DNA of 33,034 nt from positions 1-33,034 of the forward strand of contig JAIPDR010000018.1 in NCBI GenBank assembly GCA_021737615.1, written 5' to 3'. The notes under the pieces are model-generated. The model was not told the origin of the DNA, did no database searches, and saw only the letters and a list, made by a program, of their open reading frames with translations. Source of the stretch: Desulfohalobiaceae bacterium. GTDB taxonomy: Bacteria > Desulfobacterota > Desulfovibrionia > Desulfovibrionales > Desulfothermaceae. Position numbers and translations under genes: made by a program. Positions 15,164-23,764 of the stretch are shown here, piece by piece. Numbering within the stretch: position 1 is the first letter of the stretch; each line of letters begins with the position of its first letter.

Positions 15164-16546
15164 ATGTATGACTTGGTAGTCGTCGGCGGCGGCCCCGGCG
15201 GTTATGTGGCCGCCATTCGCGGAGCCCAAGCAGGATTGAAGACCGCGCTCGTGGAAAAAGAAGCCCTGGGCGGCACCTGTCTGAACAAGGGCTGCATCCC
15301 CACGAAGTGTTTGGTTCATGATGTCAACCTGTATGACCAGTCCAGAAAGTCGCGGGTCTTGAGCGGCCGGGAACACCTGCAGATCGACCTGGACGCTGCG
15401 GTCAACCGAAAGCGTCAGGTGGTCGATCGCCTGGTGGGTGGTGTTGCTTCTTTGCTCAAAAAGCAAAGAGTTGAGGTTTTCAAGGGAACCGCCAAATTGA
15501 TCGAGCCGGGGAGAATCCGGGTCGACGGCGGGCAGGAATCCAGCCGGACTCTGGAGGCCTCCTGGCTCATCCTGGCCACGGGTTCCAGGCCGTCCGTGCC
15601 GGGATTCATCGATGTGGACGGGTATTTTGTCCAGACTACGGATCAGGCCCTGGAGGCCACGAAGGTTCCCCGGCAGGTGGTCATCATCGGGGCTGGGGTC
15701 ATCGGCATGGAGATGGCCGGTATATACAGCAGGATCGGGGCCGGGGTGAGCATTGTGGAGATGTTGCCGGACATCCTGCCCGGCGAGGACCGGGACATCA
15801 GGAAGGTCATGACCAGGGAGCTGAAGAAAGCCAAGATCAGGCTCCACCTCGGGGCAACGGTCCGCGAAGTCAATGGTCAGCACCGGGAAGTCCGGTTCCA
15901 GGATAACAAGGGGGAGGAGCAGGTCCTGGCCTGCGATCTGGTCATCGTGGCCACCGGCAGGTCCCCGGTGATGACCGGACTTGAGGCGGTCGAACCGGGA
16001 CTCGACATGGAAGGTCCCTTTATCCGGGTCGATGCATTTCAGCGGTCCAACCTGCCCGGGGTCTATGCCATCGGAGATGTGGTCGGCGGGATGATGCTGG
16101 CCCATAAGGCGTCGGCCGAGGCGGAGGTCGCCGTGGACCACATCCTGGGCAAAAAAAAGCGGCTCAACCATCGCAACATCCCTCGCTGCGTCTGGGGCCT
16201 GACCGAAATAGGCGCTGTCGGGCTGTCCGAGGAAGAGGCGATTGAGGCCGGTTACGTCGTCAAGACCGGGACCTTTCCCGTGAAAGCCAGCGGAGCGGCC
16301 CAGGCCATGGACAGTCCCCAGGGGATGGTCAAGATCGTGGGCCAGCGCGAGACCGGAGAAATTTTGGGGGTGCACATCATCGGCCCCCGCGCCACGGACC
16401 TCATCGCCGAAGCCGCAACCACCATGTCCATGGAAGGGGCGGTGGAGGACCTTTATGAGACGGTCAAGCCCCATCCGACCTTGAGCGAAGCCGTTATGGA
16501 GGCCGCCATGGACTGGAACACGAGGGCCATACATAAAACAGGATAA
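15164..16546 (+). CDS. lpdA: Dihydrolipoamide dehydrogenase E3
   Basis: A 460-residue FAD-dependent disulfide reductase that reoxidises the dihydrolipoyl arm of E2 with NAD+. The FAD motif GGGPGG is at 8-13. The redox-active disulfide is Cys39/Cys44 in GGTCLNKGC. An NAD-binding GAGVIG lies mid-protein, an AIGDVVGG FAD motif follows, and the C-terminal HPTLSE carries the His/Glu active-site pair. The start at 15164 follows GGAGGAAAA directly; the frame extends 10 codons further upstream but into the E2 stop region. It completes the E1-E2-E3 set. Confidence 0.93.
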   Translation: MYDLVVVGGGPGGYVAAIRGAQAGLKTALVEKEALGGTCLNKGCIPTKCLVHDVNLYDQSRKSRVLSGREHLQIDLDAAVNRKRQVVDRLVGGVASLLKKQRVEVFKGTAKLIEPGRIRVDGGQESSRTLEASWLILATGSRPSVPGFIDVDGYFVQTTDQALEATKVPRQVVIIGAGVIGMEMAGIYSRIGAGVSIVEMLPDILPGEDRDIRKVMTRELKKAKIRLHLGATVREVNGQHREVRFQDNKGEEQVLACDLVIVATGRSPVMTGLEAVEPGLDMEGPFIRVDAFQRSNLPGVYAIGDVVGGMMLAHKASAEAEVAVDHILGKKKRLNHRNIPRCVWGLTEIGAVGLSEEEAIEAGYVVKTGTFPVKASGAAQAMDSPQGMVKIVGQRETGEILGVHIIGPRATDLIAEAATTMSMEGAVEDLYETVKPHPTLSEAVMEAAMDWNTRAIHKTG

Positions 16547-16600
16547 CCCCTTTGCTTCTGACAGGGATAGCCCAGAAAATCAAGATACCGGTTGGAATTC

Positions 16601-17347
16601 ATGAAATTCAATAATAGCATTGCCTTGATCACCGGAGGCGGGAGGGGCATCGGCAGGACCACGGCCATGGAGCTTGCAAAAGCCGGTGCCCGGGTTCTGA
16701 TTTGGGATGTCGGCGCAGAGGACGGGGAAAAAACGGCCAATGAGATCGACTCCCAAGGAGGGACGGCCTTTTTTTCCACTGTGGACATCTCTCAAGTCGG
16801 TCAGATCCGTGGTGCTTACCAGGAGATCAAGAACCGTTGGGGCCTAGTCGACATTTTGATCAATGCTGCCGGAATCTGCAACGCCCAGCCCATTGAATCG
16901 ATAACAGAAGAAAAGTGGGATCGGCTTTTTTCCGTGAACCTGAAAGGGACATTCTTTTGTTCCCAGGTGGTCATGGACGGAATGAAGAAGCAAAAACAGG
17001 GAAAAATAGTGAATATGGGCTCAGTGGCCGGTAAATTGGGAGGCATTGCCGCAGGTGCTGACTATGCTGCTTCAAAAGCCGGCGTCATGTGCCTGACGAA
17101 ATCTTTTGCCAGAACGCTTGCGCCGTATAATGTCCAGGTGAACGCAGTAGCTCCCGGGGTGATTGAGACTGAAATGACCAGGCAGCTCTCAGGCGGGAAA
17201 TGGGAAAGATACCTGGACACGATCCCGCTCGGTCGCATCGGCAGCGTCCTTGATGTGGCCAAGCTCATTATGTTCTTGGCCTCGAAAGACGCGGATTACA
17301 TCACCGGAGAAATCATTGACATCAACGGGGGACAGTACATGGACTGA
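16601..17347 (+). CDS. SDR-family oxidoreductase 1
   Basis: A 248-residue classical short-chain dehydrogenase. TGGGRGIG is at 11-18; NAAG at 88-91 is a minor variant of NNAG. The catalytic Ser141, Tyr155 and Lys159 are present, and the C-terminal ITGEIIDINGG is typical. Asp36 after the second strand suggests NAD rather than NADP. FabG, butanediol dehydrogenase and gluconate-5-dehydrogenase types cannot be told apart by eye. Its position directly after E3 (54-base gap) suggests it oxidises a hydroxyl group of the compound that feeds the complex, for example a 2,3-diol to a hydroxyketone. ATG 16601 is chosen over a TTG three codons earlier. Confidence 0.85.
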   Translation: MKFNNSIALITGGGRGIGRTTAMELAKAGARVLIWDVGAEDGEKTANEIDSQGGTAFFSTVDISQVGQIRGAYQEIKNRWGLVDILINAAGICNAQPIESITEEKWDRLFSVNLKGTFFCSQVVMDGMKKQKQGKIVNMGSVAGKLGGIAAGADYAASKAGVMCLTKSFARTLAPYNVQVNAVAPGVIETEMTRQLSGGKWERYLDTIPLGRIGSVLDVAKLIMFLASKDADYITGEIIDINGGQYMD

Positions 17348-17403
17348 GCCTCGTTCACAGAATGGTCAAAAATATACTAGCCACTAACAAGGAGAAGTTG
17401 CAC

Positions 17404-18177
17404 ATGTCTTCGTACTTGGAAATTTTTTCGCTTCAGGGACAGGTCAGTTTAGTCACAGGCGGGGGGCGGGGTATTGGACGCGGGATAGCCAAGGCCTTGG
17501 CCGGGGCCGGGTCCGATCTCATGCTCGTAGCCAGGACCAAATCCCAGTTAGAGGAGACAGCTCAGGAAATAACCACAGCCACTGGACAACGGGTTGAAAT
17601 CATGGTGGCTGACGTCAGTCAAGTCGAAAACCTGGAGCTGATTTCAACAGAAGCCCAGAAGGCCTTCGGCCATATCGACATCCTGGTCAATAATGCCGGT
17701 TCAAACATTCGAAAACCTTTTTTCGAAGTAACCGCTGAAGATTATCAGATGCTCATGGATCTTCATCTTCGTTCTGCCTATTTTTTGAGCCAGCAGATTG
17801 GAAAAAAGATGTCTCAAAGGGGGAGAGGGAAGGTTATCAACCTGGCGTCTCTGACCAGTAAGATTGGCATACCCGATATTTCAATATACGGTGCAGCCAA
17901 AGGCGGGGTCTTTGCCTTGACCAAATCTCTGGCGGTTGAGCTGGCTCCCTACAAAATCAATGTCAATGCGGTTGCCCCCGGGTATGTGAGAACGGCCATG
18001 ACCGATCCTGCCTTTCAAGACAAAGAACGATACGAAGCCATGCTCTCCAGAATCCCATTGAAAGAGTTTGGAAAACCGGAGGATATCGGAAATACGGCCT
18101 TGTTCCTGGCTTCACCGGCCTCGGATTACATCACCGGTGAAGTCATCTTTATCGACGGCGGCTGGATGGCGGCCTGA
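17404..18177 (+). CDS. SDR-family oxidoreductase 2
   Basis: A 257-residue classical SDR, distinct from the preceding one. TGGGRGIG is at 18-25, NNAG at 96-99, catalytic Ser149, Tyr162 and Lys166, and YITGEVIFIDGG near the C-terminus. Arg44 after the second strand (LVARTK) points towards NADP preference, in contrast to SDR 1. The general pattern resembles gluconate-5-dehydrogenase or FabG-like reductases acting on polyols or 3-keto compounds. The start has an AAGGAGAAG site; the upstream frame from 17362 is not used. Likely cotranscribed with its neighbours (56 and 23 bases). Confidence 0.85.
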   Translation: MSSYLEIFSLQGQVSLVTGGGRGIGRGIAKALAGAGSDLMLVARTKSQLEETAQEITTATGQRVEIMVADVSQVENLELISTEAQKAFGHIDILVNNAGSNIRKPFFEVTAEDYQMLMDLHLRSAYFLSQQIGKKMSQRGRGKVINLASLTSKIGIPDISIYGAAKGGVFALTKSLAVELAPYKINVNAVAPGYVRTAMTDPAFQDKERYEAMLSRIPLKEFGKPEDIGNTALFLASPASDYITGEVIFIDGGWMAA

Positions 18178-18200
18178 AGATAAAAGGCATACTGACAGCT

Positions 18201-19244
18201 ATGAAGTGCTTACGCAAACTAGATACCGGACCGGGAAATGTCCGTCTGGTTGATTTGCCCAAACCCAGGCCTCAGCCGGGCCAAGTTCTGGTTCAAGTCA
18301 AACGAGCCGGTATTTGCGGAACCGATCTGCATATATTCCATGGCCAGTTTTCCAAGGTCAGGCCTCCTGTCACCCTGGGCCATGAAATATCCGGCGTGGT
18401 GGCCGAGGTGGGGTCAAACACAGCATCCTGGACTCCCGGCGAACGGGTAACCGTTGAAAGTGAAGCCGCGACATGCGGGCAGTGCCGTTTTTGCCAAACG
18501 GGCCGCACCAACCTTTGTCCTCAGCGTCTGGCCCTCGGCTATGGCCAGGATGGAGGATTCGCCGAGTTCGTGCTCGTCCGGGAATCCGCTTTGCATAGGC
18601 TCCCGGACAAAGTCGGTTTTTCAGAAGGGTCTCTGTGCGAACCATTAGCCGTCGCGGTGCACGCTGTCAGAGAAGTCTGTCACATAAACCCGGACTCATC
18701 CGTGTTGATCACCGGGCCCGGAACGATCGGCCTCCTGGTCCTTCAGCTGGTTCATCTTGCAGGGGCACGGGCCTTTCTGGCAGGGCTTGAATCAGACGAA
18801 CTGCGTTTTGAGGTTGCCGAGAAAATCGGCCAGAAGGCCGTCCTTCGGGCCGGACAAGAACCGATTTTCAGGCAGGTCGCTCAGTTGTGCGGTCAGCAGG
18901 GCGTTGATGTGGCCTTTGAGTGCTCCGGCAGCAGTCAGGCCTTGAACGAGGCCCTGCAGTGCCTCAAGCCGGGAGGTTCCCTGGTACAGGTGGGATTGTT
19001 CGGAACAACTGTTCAGATCGATTTTGACCAGGTGGTCGCCCGGGAATTGAATCTTCACGGTTCCTTTGTGCATACCCGGAAGAACTGGGAAGAAGCGCTC
19101 CGTTTGCTCAGGGCAGGACAAATCGATCTCCAATCTATGATTTCTTTGGAGTTACCGATTGCTGAATGGCGCAAGGCCTTTGAGGTAGCCGGACAAGGGA
19201 GGCAGCTGAAGGTAGTTCTTTCTGTTGATAATTCTGAAAACTGA
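18201..19244 (+). CDS. Zinc-dependent alcohol/polyol dehydrogenase 1
   Basis: A 347-residue medium-chain dehydrogenase of the sorbitol/threonine/butanediol dehydrogenase group. The catalytic zinc site is Cys39 with GHE at 60-62, and Glu147 in CEPLAVA is the usual third ligand of this subgroup. The structural zinc is bound by Cys92, Cys95, Cys98 and Cys106. The nucleotide-binding GPGTIG lies near 171-176. Such enzymes oxidise secondary alcohols of diols and polyols with NAD. Operon position next to two SDRs suggests consecutive or stereospecific oxidation of the same substrate. Function at the level of the family only. Confidence 0.85.
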   Translation: MKCLRKLDTGPGNVRLVDLPKPRPQPGQVLVQVKRAGICGTDLHIFHGQFSKVRPPVTLGHEISGVVAEVGSNTASWTPGERVTVESEAATCGQCRFCQTGRTNLCPQRLALGYGQDGGFAEFVLVRESALHRLPDKVGFSEGSLCEPLAVAVHAVREVCHINPDSSVLITGPGTIGLLVLQLVHLAGARAFLAGLESDELRFEVAEKIGQKAVLRAGQEPIFRQVAQLCGQQGVDVAFECSGSSQALNEALQCLKPGGSLVQVGLFGTTVQIDFDQVVARELNLHGSFVHTRKNWEEALRLLRAGQIDLQSMISLELPIAEWRKAFEVAGQGRQLKVVLSVDNSEN

Positions 19245-19275
19245 GTCTAAATACAAAATATAGGGGAATACAGTT

Positions 19276-20469
19276 ATGATTAACTTTCAGCAAGACACGG
19301 CCAGTTCTTGTTTGGTGCCGAGACAGATTGTCTTCGGCGACGGGGCATCAAGGACGATTGCCGATCACTTGAAAAACTGGTCAGTGTCCACAGGACAAGT
19401 TTTGGTGGTATCGGACGCTGAAATCTCAAAAATGGGATTCCTGGACCCGGTGATGGACGCGCTCCAGAAGGGCGGGTTTTCCTGCAGTTTTTTCGATGAG
19501 ATAGCAGGTGAACCGGATTTATTTATTGCCAATGAACTGGTCAACCGGGTGCGTCGGGACCCATTCACGGCCGTAGTCGGTGTCGGGGGGGGGAGCGCCA
19601 TGGATATGGCCAAACTGGCAGCGGCCTTTGCCGGCAATCCTGGACAGGTGGAAGAGAATCTGGGGCCGGCCAAATTCGAACACCAGCCACTCCCACTCGC
19701 ACTGGTGCCGACAACCGCTGGAACTGGATCCGAAGCCACGGCCATCTCGATGCTCTCGGTGGACGACAAGAAATCGATCGTTCTCAGTCCGCATCTCGTC
19801 CCCTTGATCGCTGTTCTCGACCCGTTGCTGACCAGGAGCCTCCCTCCCAAGGTCACAGCGGCCACCGGACTGGACGCCTTGAGTCATGCTCTGGAAGCCT
19901 ATATGTCGACTCGTGCAAACCCTTACACCGATTTGCACGTTTATAGAACCTGTCAAATTATTGCTGCCTTTTTAAAAAAAGCTTACGAGGACGGGACAGA
20001 CCTGGAAGCCAGGCGGGCCATGCTTTTTGCGGCCCATAGCGGGGGGATTTGTCTGAATGCCGGTGTCGTCCTGGGGCATTCCGTGGCTTACACCATATCA
20101 AACAGAACACATTACCCTCATGGCACTTGCTGTGCTATGTCGCTTCCGTATGTCCTGGCTTATAACAGTTCAGCTTGTCTGGAGCGGTTAAAAGCCCTTG
20201 CCTTTGAAATCATTGGTCTTGAAGATGCAAGTCCGAAAAATCTAGTCACCTGGGTTTCCAGCCTGGCCACAGATCTCGGGATTCCCGGATCGTTGCAGGA
20301 AATCGGCCTCTCTTTGAATGATCTTGGAGAAATGGTGGACGAATGCCTGAACAGGTATCCCCGCCCGAACAATCCTGTCGCCCTCGAGGAAAAAAGATTG
20401 ACAAAGATGTATAAGGCATTTTTTGAAGGAGATCCTCTAGGTTATTACGATAGAATCGAACAGGAATAG
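19276..20469 (+). CDS. Iron-containing alcohol dehydrogenase
   Basis: A 397-residue group III alcohol dehydrogenase. The nucleotide motif GGGS is at 104-107. The iron ligands are Asp200, His204, His268 and His282 (LDALSHALEAY; GHSVAY; HYPHG). PTTAGTGSEAT (145-155) is the conserved cofactor segment. Members interconvert primary alcohols or diols and aldehydes; here it could handle the aldehyde released by the complex or a 1,2-/1,3-diol. Length is normal and the gene looks intact. The gap to the preceding dehydrogenase is 31 bases, with only a weak ribosome binding site (GGGGAA). Confidence 0.88.
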   Translation: MINFQQDTASSCLVPRQIVFGDGASRTIADHLKNWSVSTGQVLVVSDAEISKMGFLDPVMDALQKGGFSCSFFDEIAGEPDLFIANELVNRVRRDPFTAVVGVGGGSAMDMAKLAAAFAGNPGQVEENLGPAKFEHQPLPLALVPTTAGTGSEATAISMLSVDDKKSIVLSPHLVPLIAVLDPLLTRSLPPKVTAATGLDALSHALEAYMSTRANPYTDLHVYRTCQIIAAFLKKAYEDGTDLEARRAMLFAAHSGGICLNAGVVLGHSVAYTISNRTHYPHGTCCAMSLPYVLAYNSSACLERLKALAFEIIGLEDASPKNLVTWVSSLATDLGIPGSLQEIGLSLNDLGEMVDECLNRYPRPNNPVALEEKRLTKMYKAFFEGDPLGYYDRIEQE

Positions 20470-20517
20470 GAATCATGTTTTTTCAAATATGAACCTTTAA
20501 ACTAAAGGAGTTTGACC

Positions 20518-21726
20518 ATGAAAACCTGTATGCGCATCGGCCTGTTCATTTTGTTGGTAGGATCTTTCTTTTCCACACACCTTGTTTTTGCGGAAACCTT
20601 GAAAATTGGAGCCCTGTACCCGCGATCCGGTAGCTTGGCTCTGCTGGGGGAAGAAAGCTGGAGGGGAGCGGAAATCGCCCGTCTTGAAAAAAACAGGCAG
20701 GGCGGCATCAACGGACAAACAATTGAATTTATCAATGCTGATGGCCCGACTCCTTCTGCAGCCCGCTCCGAAGCCGAGCGTTTGATAGAGCAGAAAAACG
20801 TCGGCATCATTCTCGGCACCTATTCCAGCTCACGTTGCATGGCCGCCACTGAAGTCGCTGCCAGGAAACGCATCCCTTACTTTGAGCTGGGGGCCATTGC
20901 CGTGCCGATTACCGACCGTGGCTACAGTACGGTCTACCGGACCTGCCCCAATGCCTCCTATTTCAGTAAATCGCAAATTGATTTCCTCATTGACTTTTAC
21001 AGCAAAGAAATCGGAAAGAAACCTTCGGAGCTCAAGGTGTCGATTGCACACGAAGACTCAGATTATGGAACCTCAGTCGCGGACAGTTTTTCAGAATATG
21101 CCGACGAGAAGGATATTCCGGTTATATCGATAGAGCCTTACAGCGCAAACTCTTCAGACCTCTCTTCAGTTATCTTCCGCTTGAAACAAAAAGACCCGGA
21201 CATTGTCGTGCTGGTTTCCTATGCGCAAGACGCAATCCTTTTTTCCCGCCAGGCCCATGAACTGCAGTTCGACACACAGTTGTTCGGAACCGGCGGCGGG
21301 CACAGCCTGTCGTCTCTTGTCGACGCCCTGGGTGCGGAAAATGTAGAGGGTGTATTGAACGTCGACTTCACCCAGTACGAAGTGAACAAGGACTTTACCC
21401 CGGGGTTGGATAAATTTCTCGAACTCTACAAAGAAACCTTCAACGAACCTCCGAGGTCCGGCCATTCCCTGGCCAATTACATGGGGGCCAACGTCCTATT
21501 CGAGATTCTGGAAGCAACCGGCGGCAGTTTGGACCCATCTAAAATTGCAAAGGTAGCAGAGAAAATGGATAAACCCCAAGGGAGAACCGCCACAGGATGG
21601 GGGGTTAAGTTCTCAGATAAGAATCAAAACCTGCGGGCCAATCCGTTGGTCACCCAGTGGAGAGACGGCAAGCTGGTCACCGTCTGGCCGGAAGGGGCTG
21701 CGGTCATGGAGCCGCTCGTCCAGTAA
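20518..21726 (+). CDS. ABC transporter periplasmic binding protein, HAAT family (set 1)
   Basis: A 402-residue Leu/Ile/Val-binding-protein-like receptor. Residues 1-25 form a Sec signal peptide with a VFA|ETLKIG junction. The mature protein has the Peripla_BP_6 pattern: KIGALYPRSGSLALLG at the start, a GTYSS binding loop and a C-terminal GWGVKFSDKNQN. It delivers a small solute to the permease encoded downstream. HAAT receptors bind amino acids, amides, aromatic acids and other compounds, so the substrate cannot be inferred from the family. AAAGGAG precedes ATG 20518. It is separated from the permease gene by two hairpins. Confidence 0.9.
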   Translation: MKTCMRIGLFILLVGSFFSTHLVFAETLKIGALYPRSGSLALLGEESWRGAEIARLEKNRQGGINGQTIEFINADGPTPSAARSEAERLIEQKNVGIILGTYSSSRCMAATEVAARKRIPYFELGAIAVPITDRGYSTVYRTCPNASYFSKSQIDFLIDFYSKEIGKKPSELKVSIAHEDSDYGTSVADSFSEYADEKDIPVISIEPYSANSSDLSSVIFRLKQKDPDIVVLVSYAQDAILFSRQAHELQFDTQLFGTGGGHSLSSLVDALGAENVEGVLNVDFTQYEVNKDFTPGLDKFLELYKETFNEPPRSGHSLANYMGANVLFEILEATGGSLDPSKIAKVAEKMDKPQGRTATGWGVKFSDKNQNLRANPLVTQWRDGKLVTVWPEGAAVMEPLVQ

Positions 21727-21734
21727 TCACTTTG

Positions 21735-21807
21735 TGCCGGGAAACGCTGATGTGTGTTTCCCGGCAGATCCGGTCCGGCAGACCCTCAAAGCGGGTTCTG
21801 CCGGACC
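21735..21807 (+). terminator. Two hairpins between binding-protein and permease genes
   Basis: The first is a perfect 11-base-pair stem (21735-21745 with 21756-21766). The second is a GC-rich stem of ~14 pairs with one bulge (21772-21785 with 21793-21807), followed by ATTTTAG. The poor T-tract suggests partial termination or 3'-end protection, which would leave more binding protein than permease message. Confidence 0.5.
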
Positions 21808-21890
21808 ATTTTAGGAGTTCTTTGCATCGCCGTATGGGGGCATGCCCGATCTTGATGGTTGAGAACTGAAGAGAAAAAGGATTACCACTA

Positions 21891-22778
21891 ATGGAGTTAA
21901 TGATTCAGGTCTTCGTATCAGGGCTTTTGCTTGGCGGAATTTATGCGATTATCAGCATCGGTTTGAATTTGATTTTTGGTATTGTTCGCATAATAAATTT
22001 TGCTCACGGCGAAATGGTAATGATTGCCATGTACTTAACGTATTGGTGCAATGTACTCTACGGTATTGACCCATACGTTTCGATTTTAATTGTTGTTCCA
22101 ATAATGTTCTTCATTGGTGTGATTATTCAAAGAATTGTTATTCAACCAATTTTAGAAGCATCTTCCATAATGAGGATTTTCACTACGGTTGCTCTCTCTT
22201 TAATACTTCAAAACATCGCATTGATAATATGGAAAGGGGACTTTAGATCTGTTCAGACATCTTATTCAATGTCCACGGTACAATATTATGATATTATATT
22301 CAGCGTTCCAAGGCTTATTTCTTTCATAGTAGCGCTTATTTTTTTGGTTATACTTTATTATTTCCTGAAATATACTTTTGTTGGGAAAGCGATGCGAGCA
22401 ATTGTCGAAGACTATTCTGTTTCTAGGTTAATGGGCGTAGGTGTAGAAAAAATGTATATTTTTGCTTTTGGTCTTGGGTCGGCGTTTTGCGGTCTCGCGG
22501 GTGCTCTCTTAATGCCTTTTTCTTCAGTCTATCCTACGGTAGGACTTCATTATACACTTGTTGCGTTTGTTGTCGTTGTCCTTGGAGGGCTGGGCAATAT
22601 GGGCGGGACTCTTTTAGCTGCACTTTTCATTGGTATCGTTGAGTCCTTCAGCGGAACTTATTTGGCACCAGCCTTGAAAGAAACCGTCTACTTCTGCATT
22701 TTTATCGCCGTACTTTTAGTCAGGCCCCAGGGATTATTCGGAAAGGGAAAAGGCACTGAGGAGGTGGGCTTAAAGTGA
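21891..22778 (+). CDS. livH: ABC transporter permease, LivH type (set 1)
   Basis: A 295-residue integral membrane protein with about eight hydrophobic segments. The LivH signature is at the start (GLLLGGIYAIISIGLNLIFG then INFAHGEMVM), and GGLGNMGGTLLAALFIG forms the cytoplasmic loop near the C-terminus. It forms the membrane channel with LivM. Base composition is markedly AT-richer than the catabolic genes: three consecutive 60-base lines (from 21901) contain 27, 19 and 24 G+C. The start has AAAAGG about ten bases upstream. It overlaps the following gene by four bases. Confidence 0.9.
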   Translation: MELMIQVFVSGLLLGGIYAIISIGLNLIFGIVRIINFAHGEMVMIAMYLTYWCNVLYGIDPYVSILIVVPIMFFIGVIIQRIVIQPILEASSIMRIFTTVALSLILQNIALIIWKGDFRSVQTSYSMSTVQYYDIIFSVPRLISFIVALIFLVILYYFLKYTFVGKAMRAIVEDYSVSRLMGVGVEKMYIFAFGLGSAFCGLAGALLMPFSSVYPTVGLHYTLVAFVVVVLGGLGNMGGTLLAALFIGIVESFSGTYLAPALKETVYFCIFIAVLLVRPQGLFGKGKGTEEVGLK

Positions 22779-23728
22779 AGACAAAAGTATATCAAACAGC
22801 TGCAATCCTTGCCGCTTTTCTGGTTTTATTGGTACCGCTGGTTATAGAGTCCTCTTTTGTCCTGCACATGTTCATCCTGATCTTTTTTTATGTCGCCTTG
22901 ACCAGTGCCTGGAACATTCCTGTGATTGGAGGGAAGCTTTCCCTGGGACATGCGACCTTTTTCGGGATAGGCGGTTACACCGCCGCCATATTGTATGTCA
23001 AATTAGGGATTACACCCTGGCTGGGTATTTTTGCTGCTGTTTTTGTTTCTTTGATCGTCGCTGGAATCATGAGCCTGCCCCTGATCCGATTACGTGGACC
23101 ATTTTTTACCCTGACCTCGATTGCTTTTGCGGAGATATTACTGCGAATAGCCATTTATTGGCGAGATTTGACCAACGGTACCGTTGGCATCAACATCCCT
23201 TTTAAACCGGCCCTTCTCAACCTGACCTTTCAAAGCAGCAAGCCGTTTTTTTATCTTGTTTTTCTATTAGCAGTCATCATTGTCTATATCACCTATCGTA
23301 TTCGGTCATCAGCACTTGGCTATCACTTACGGGCAGCAGCCTCAAATGAAGATGCGGCAAAGGCTCTGGGCGTGAATGTCTCTTTGGTTCAGATCGTCTC
23401 TCTTATGTGGAGTGCGGGACTGACAAGCTTTATCAGTGTTTTTTATGTCTTTTATATTTATACGATAGAACCACATACTCTTTTTTCATTCACCCTTTTT
23501 TCCCTGCAGCCTGCCTTAAATGGTATTATTGGTGGATTGGGTACCCTCTGGGGGCCTGTTATCGGTGCCATTCTCATGACGCCGTTTGGTGAATTTTTGC
23601 GTTTTTATCTTGGTTCCATTCAGCAAGGCTTGAACTATGTCGTCTATGGTGTTGTTTTGATCATTGTCGTTGTTTATATGCCAGGAGGCATCGACTCCAT
23701 TTTGAAGAAATATTTCAGGCGAAATTAA
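22775..23728 (+). CDS. livM: ABC transporter permease, LivM type (set 1)
   Basis: A 317-residue membrane protein with about nine hydrophobic segments and the LivM signature GKLSLGHATFFGIGGYTAAIL (~50-75), followed by LIRLRGPFFTLTSIAFAE. It pairs with the preceding LivH. It starts with GTG inside the LivH stop (GTGA) after a strong AGGAGGTGGG site, indicating translational coupling. Composition is still somewhat AT-rich towards the 3' end. Confidence 0.92.
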   Translation: MKTKVYQTAAILAAFLVLLVPLVIESSFVLHMFILIFFYVALTSAWNIPVIGGKLSLGHATFFGIGGYTAAILYVKLGITPWLGIFAAVFVSLIVAGIMSLPLIRLRGPFFTLTSIAFAEILLRIAIYWRDLTNGTVGINIPFKPALLNLTFQSSKPFFYLVFLLAVIIVYITYRIRSSALGYHLRAAASNEDAAKALGVNVSLVQIVSLMWSAGLTSFISVFYVFYIYTIEPHTLFSFTLFSLQPALNGIIGGLGTLWGPVIGAILMTPFGEFLRFYLGSIQQGLNYVVYGVVLIIVVVYMPGGIDSILKKYFRRN

Positions 23729-23764
23729 AGCCAAATCTTTACTCTTTAATTTTAGGAATATTCT

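Noticed and set aside
15140-16534. A 464-codon open frame on the minus strand opposite E3
   Set aside because: It is a GC-rich shadow of the strongly supported dihydrolipoamide dehydrogenase gene, has no family character and no ribosome binding site of note.
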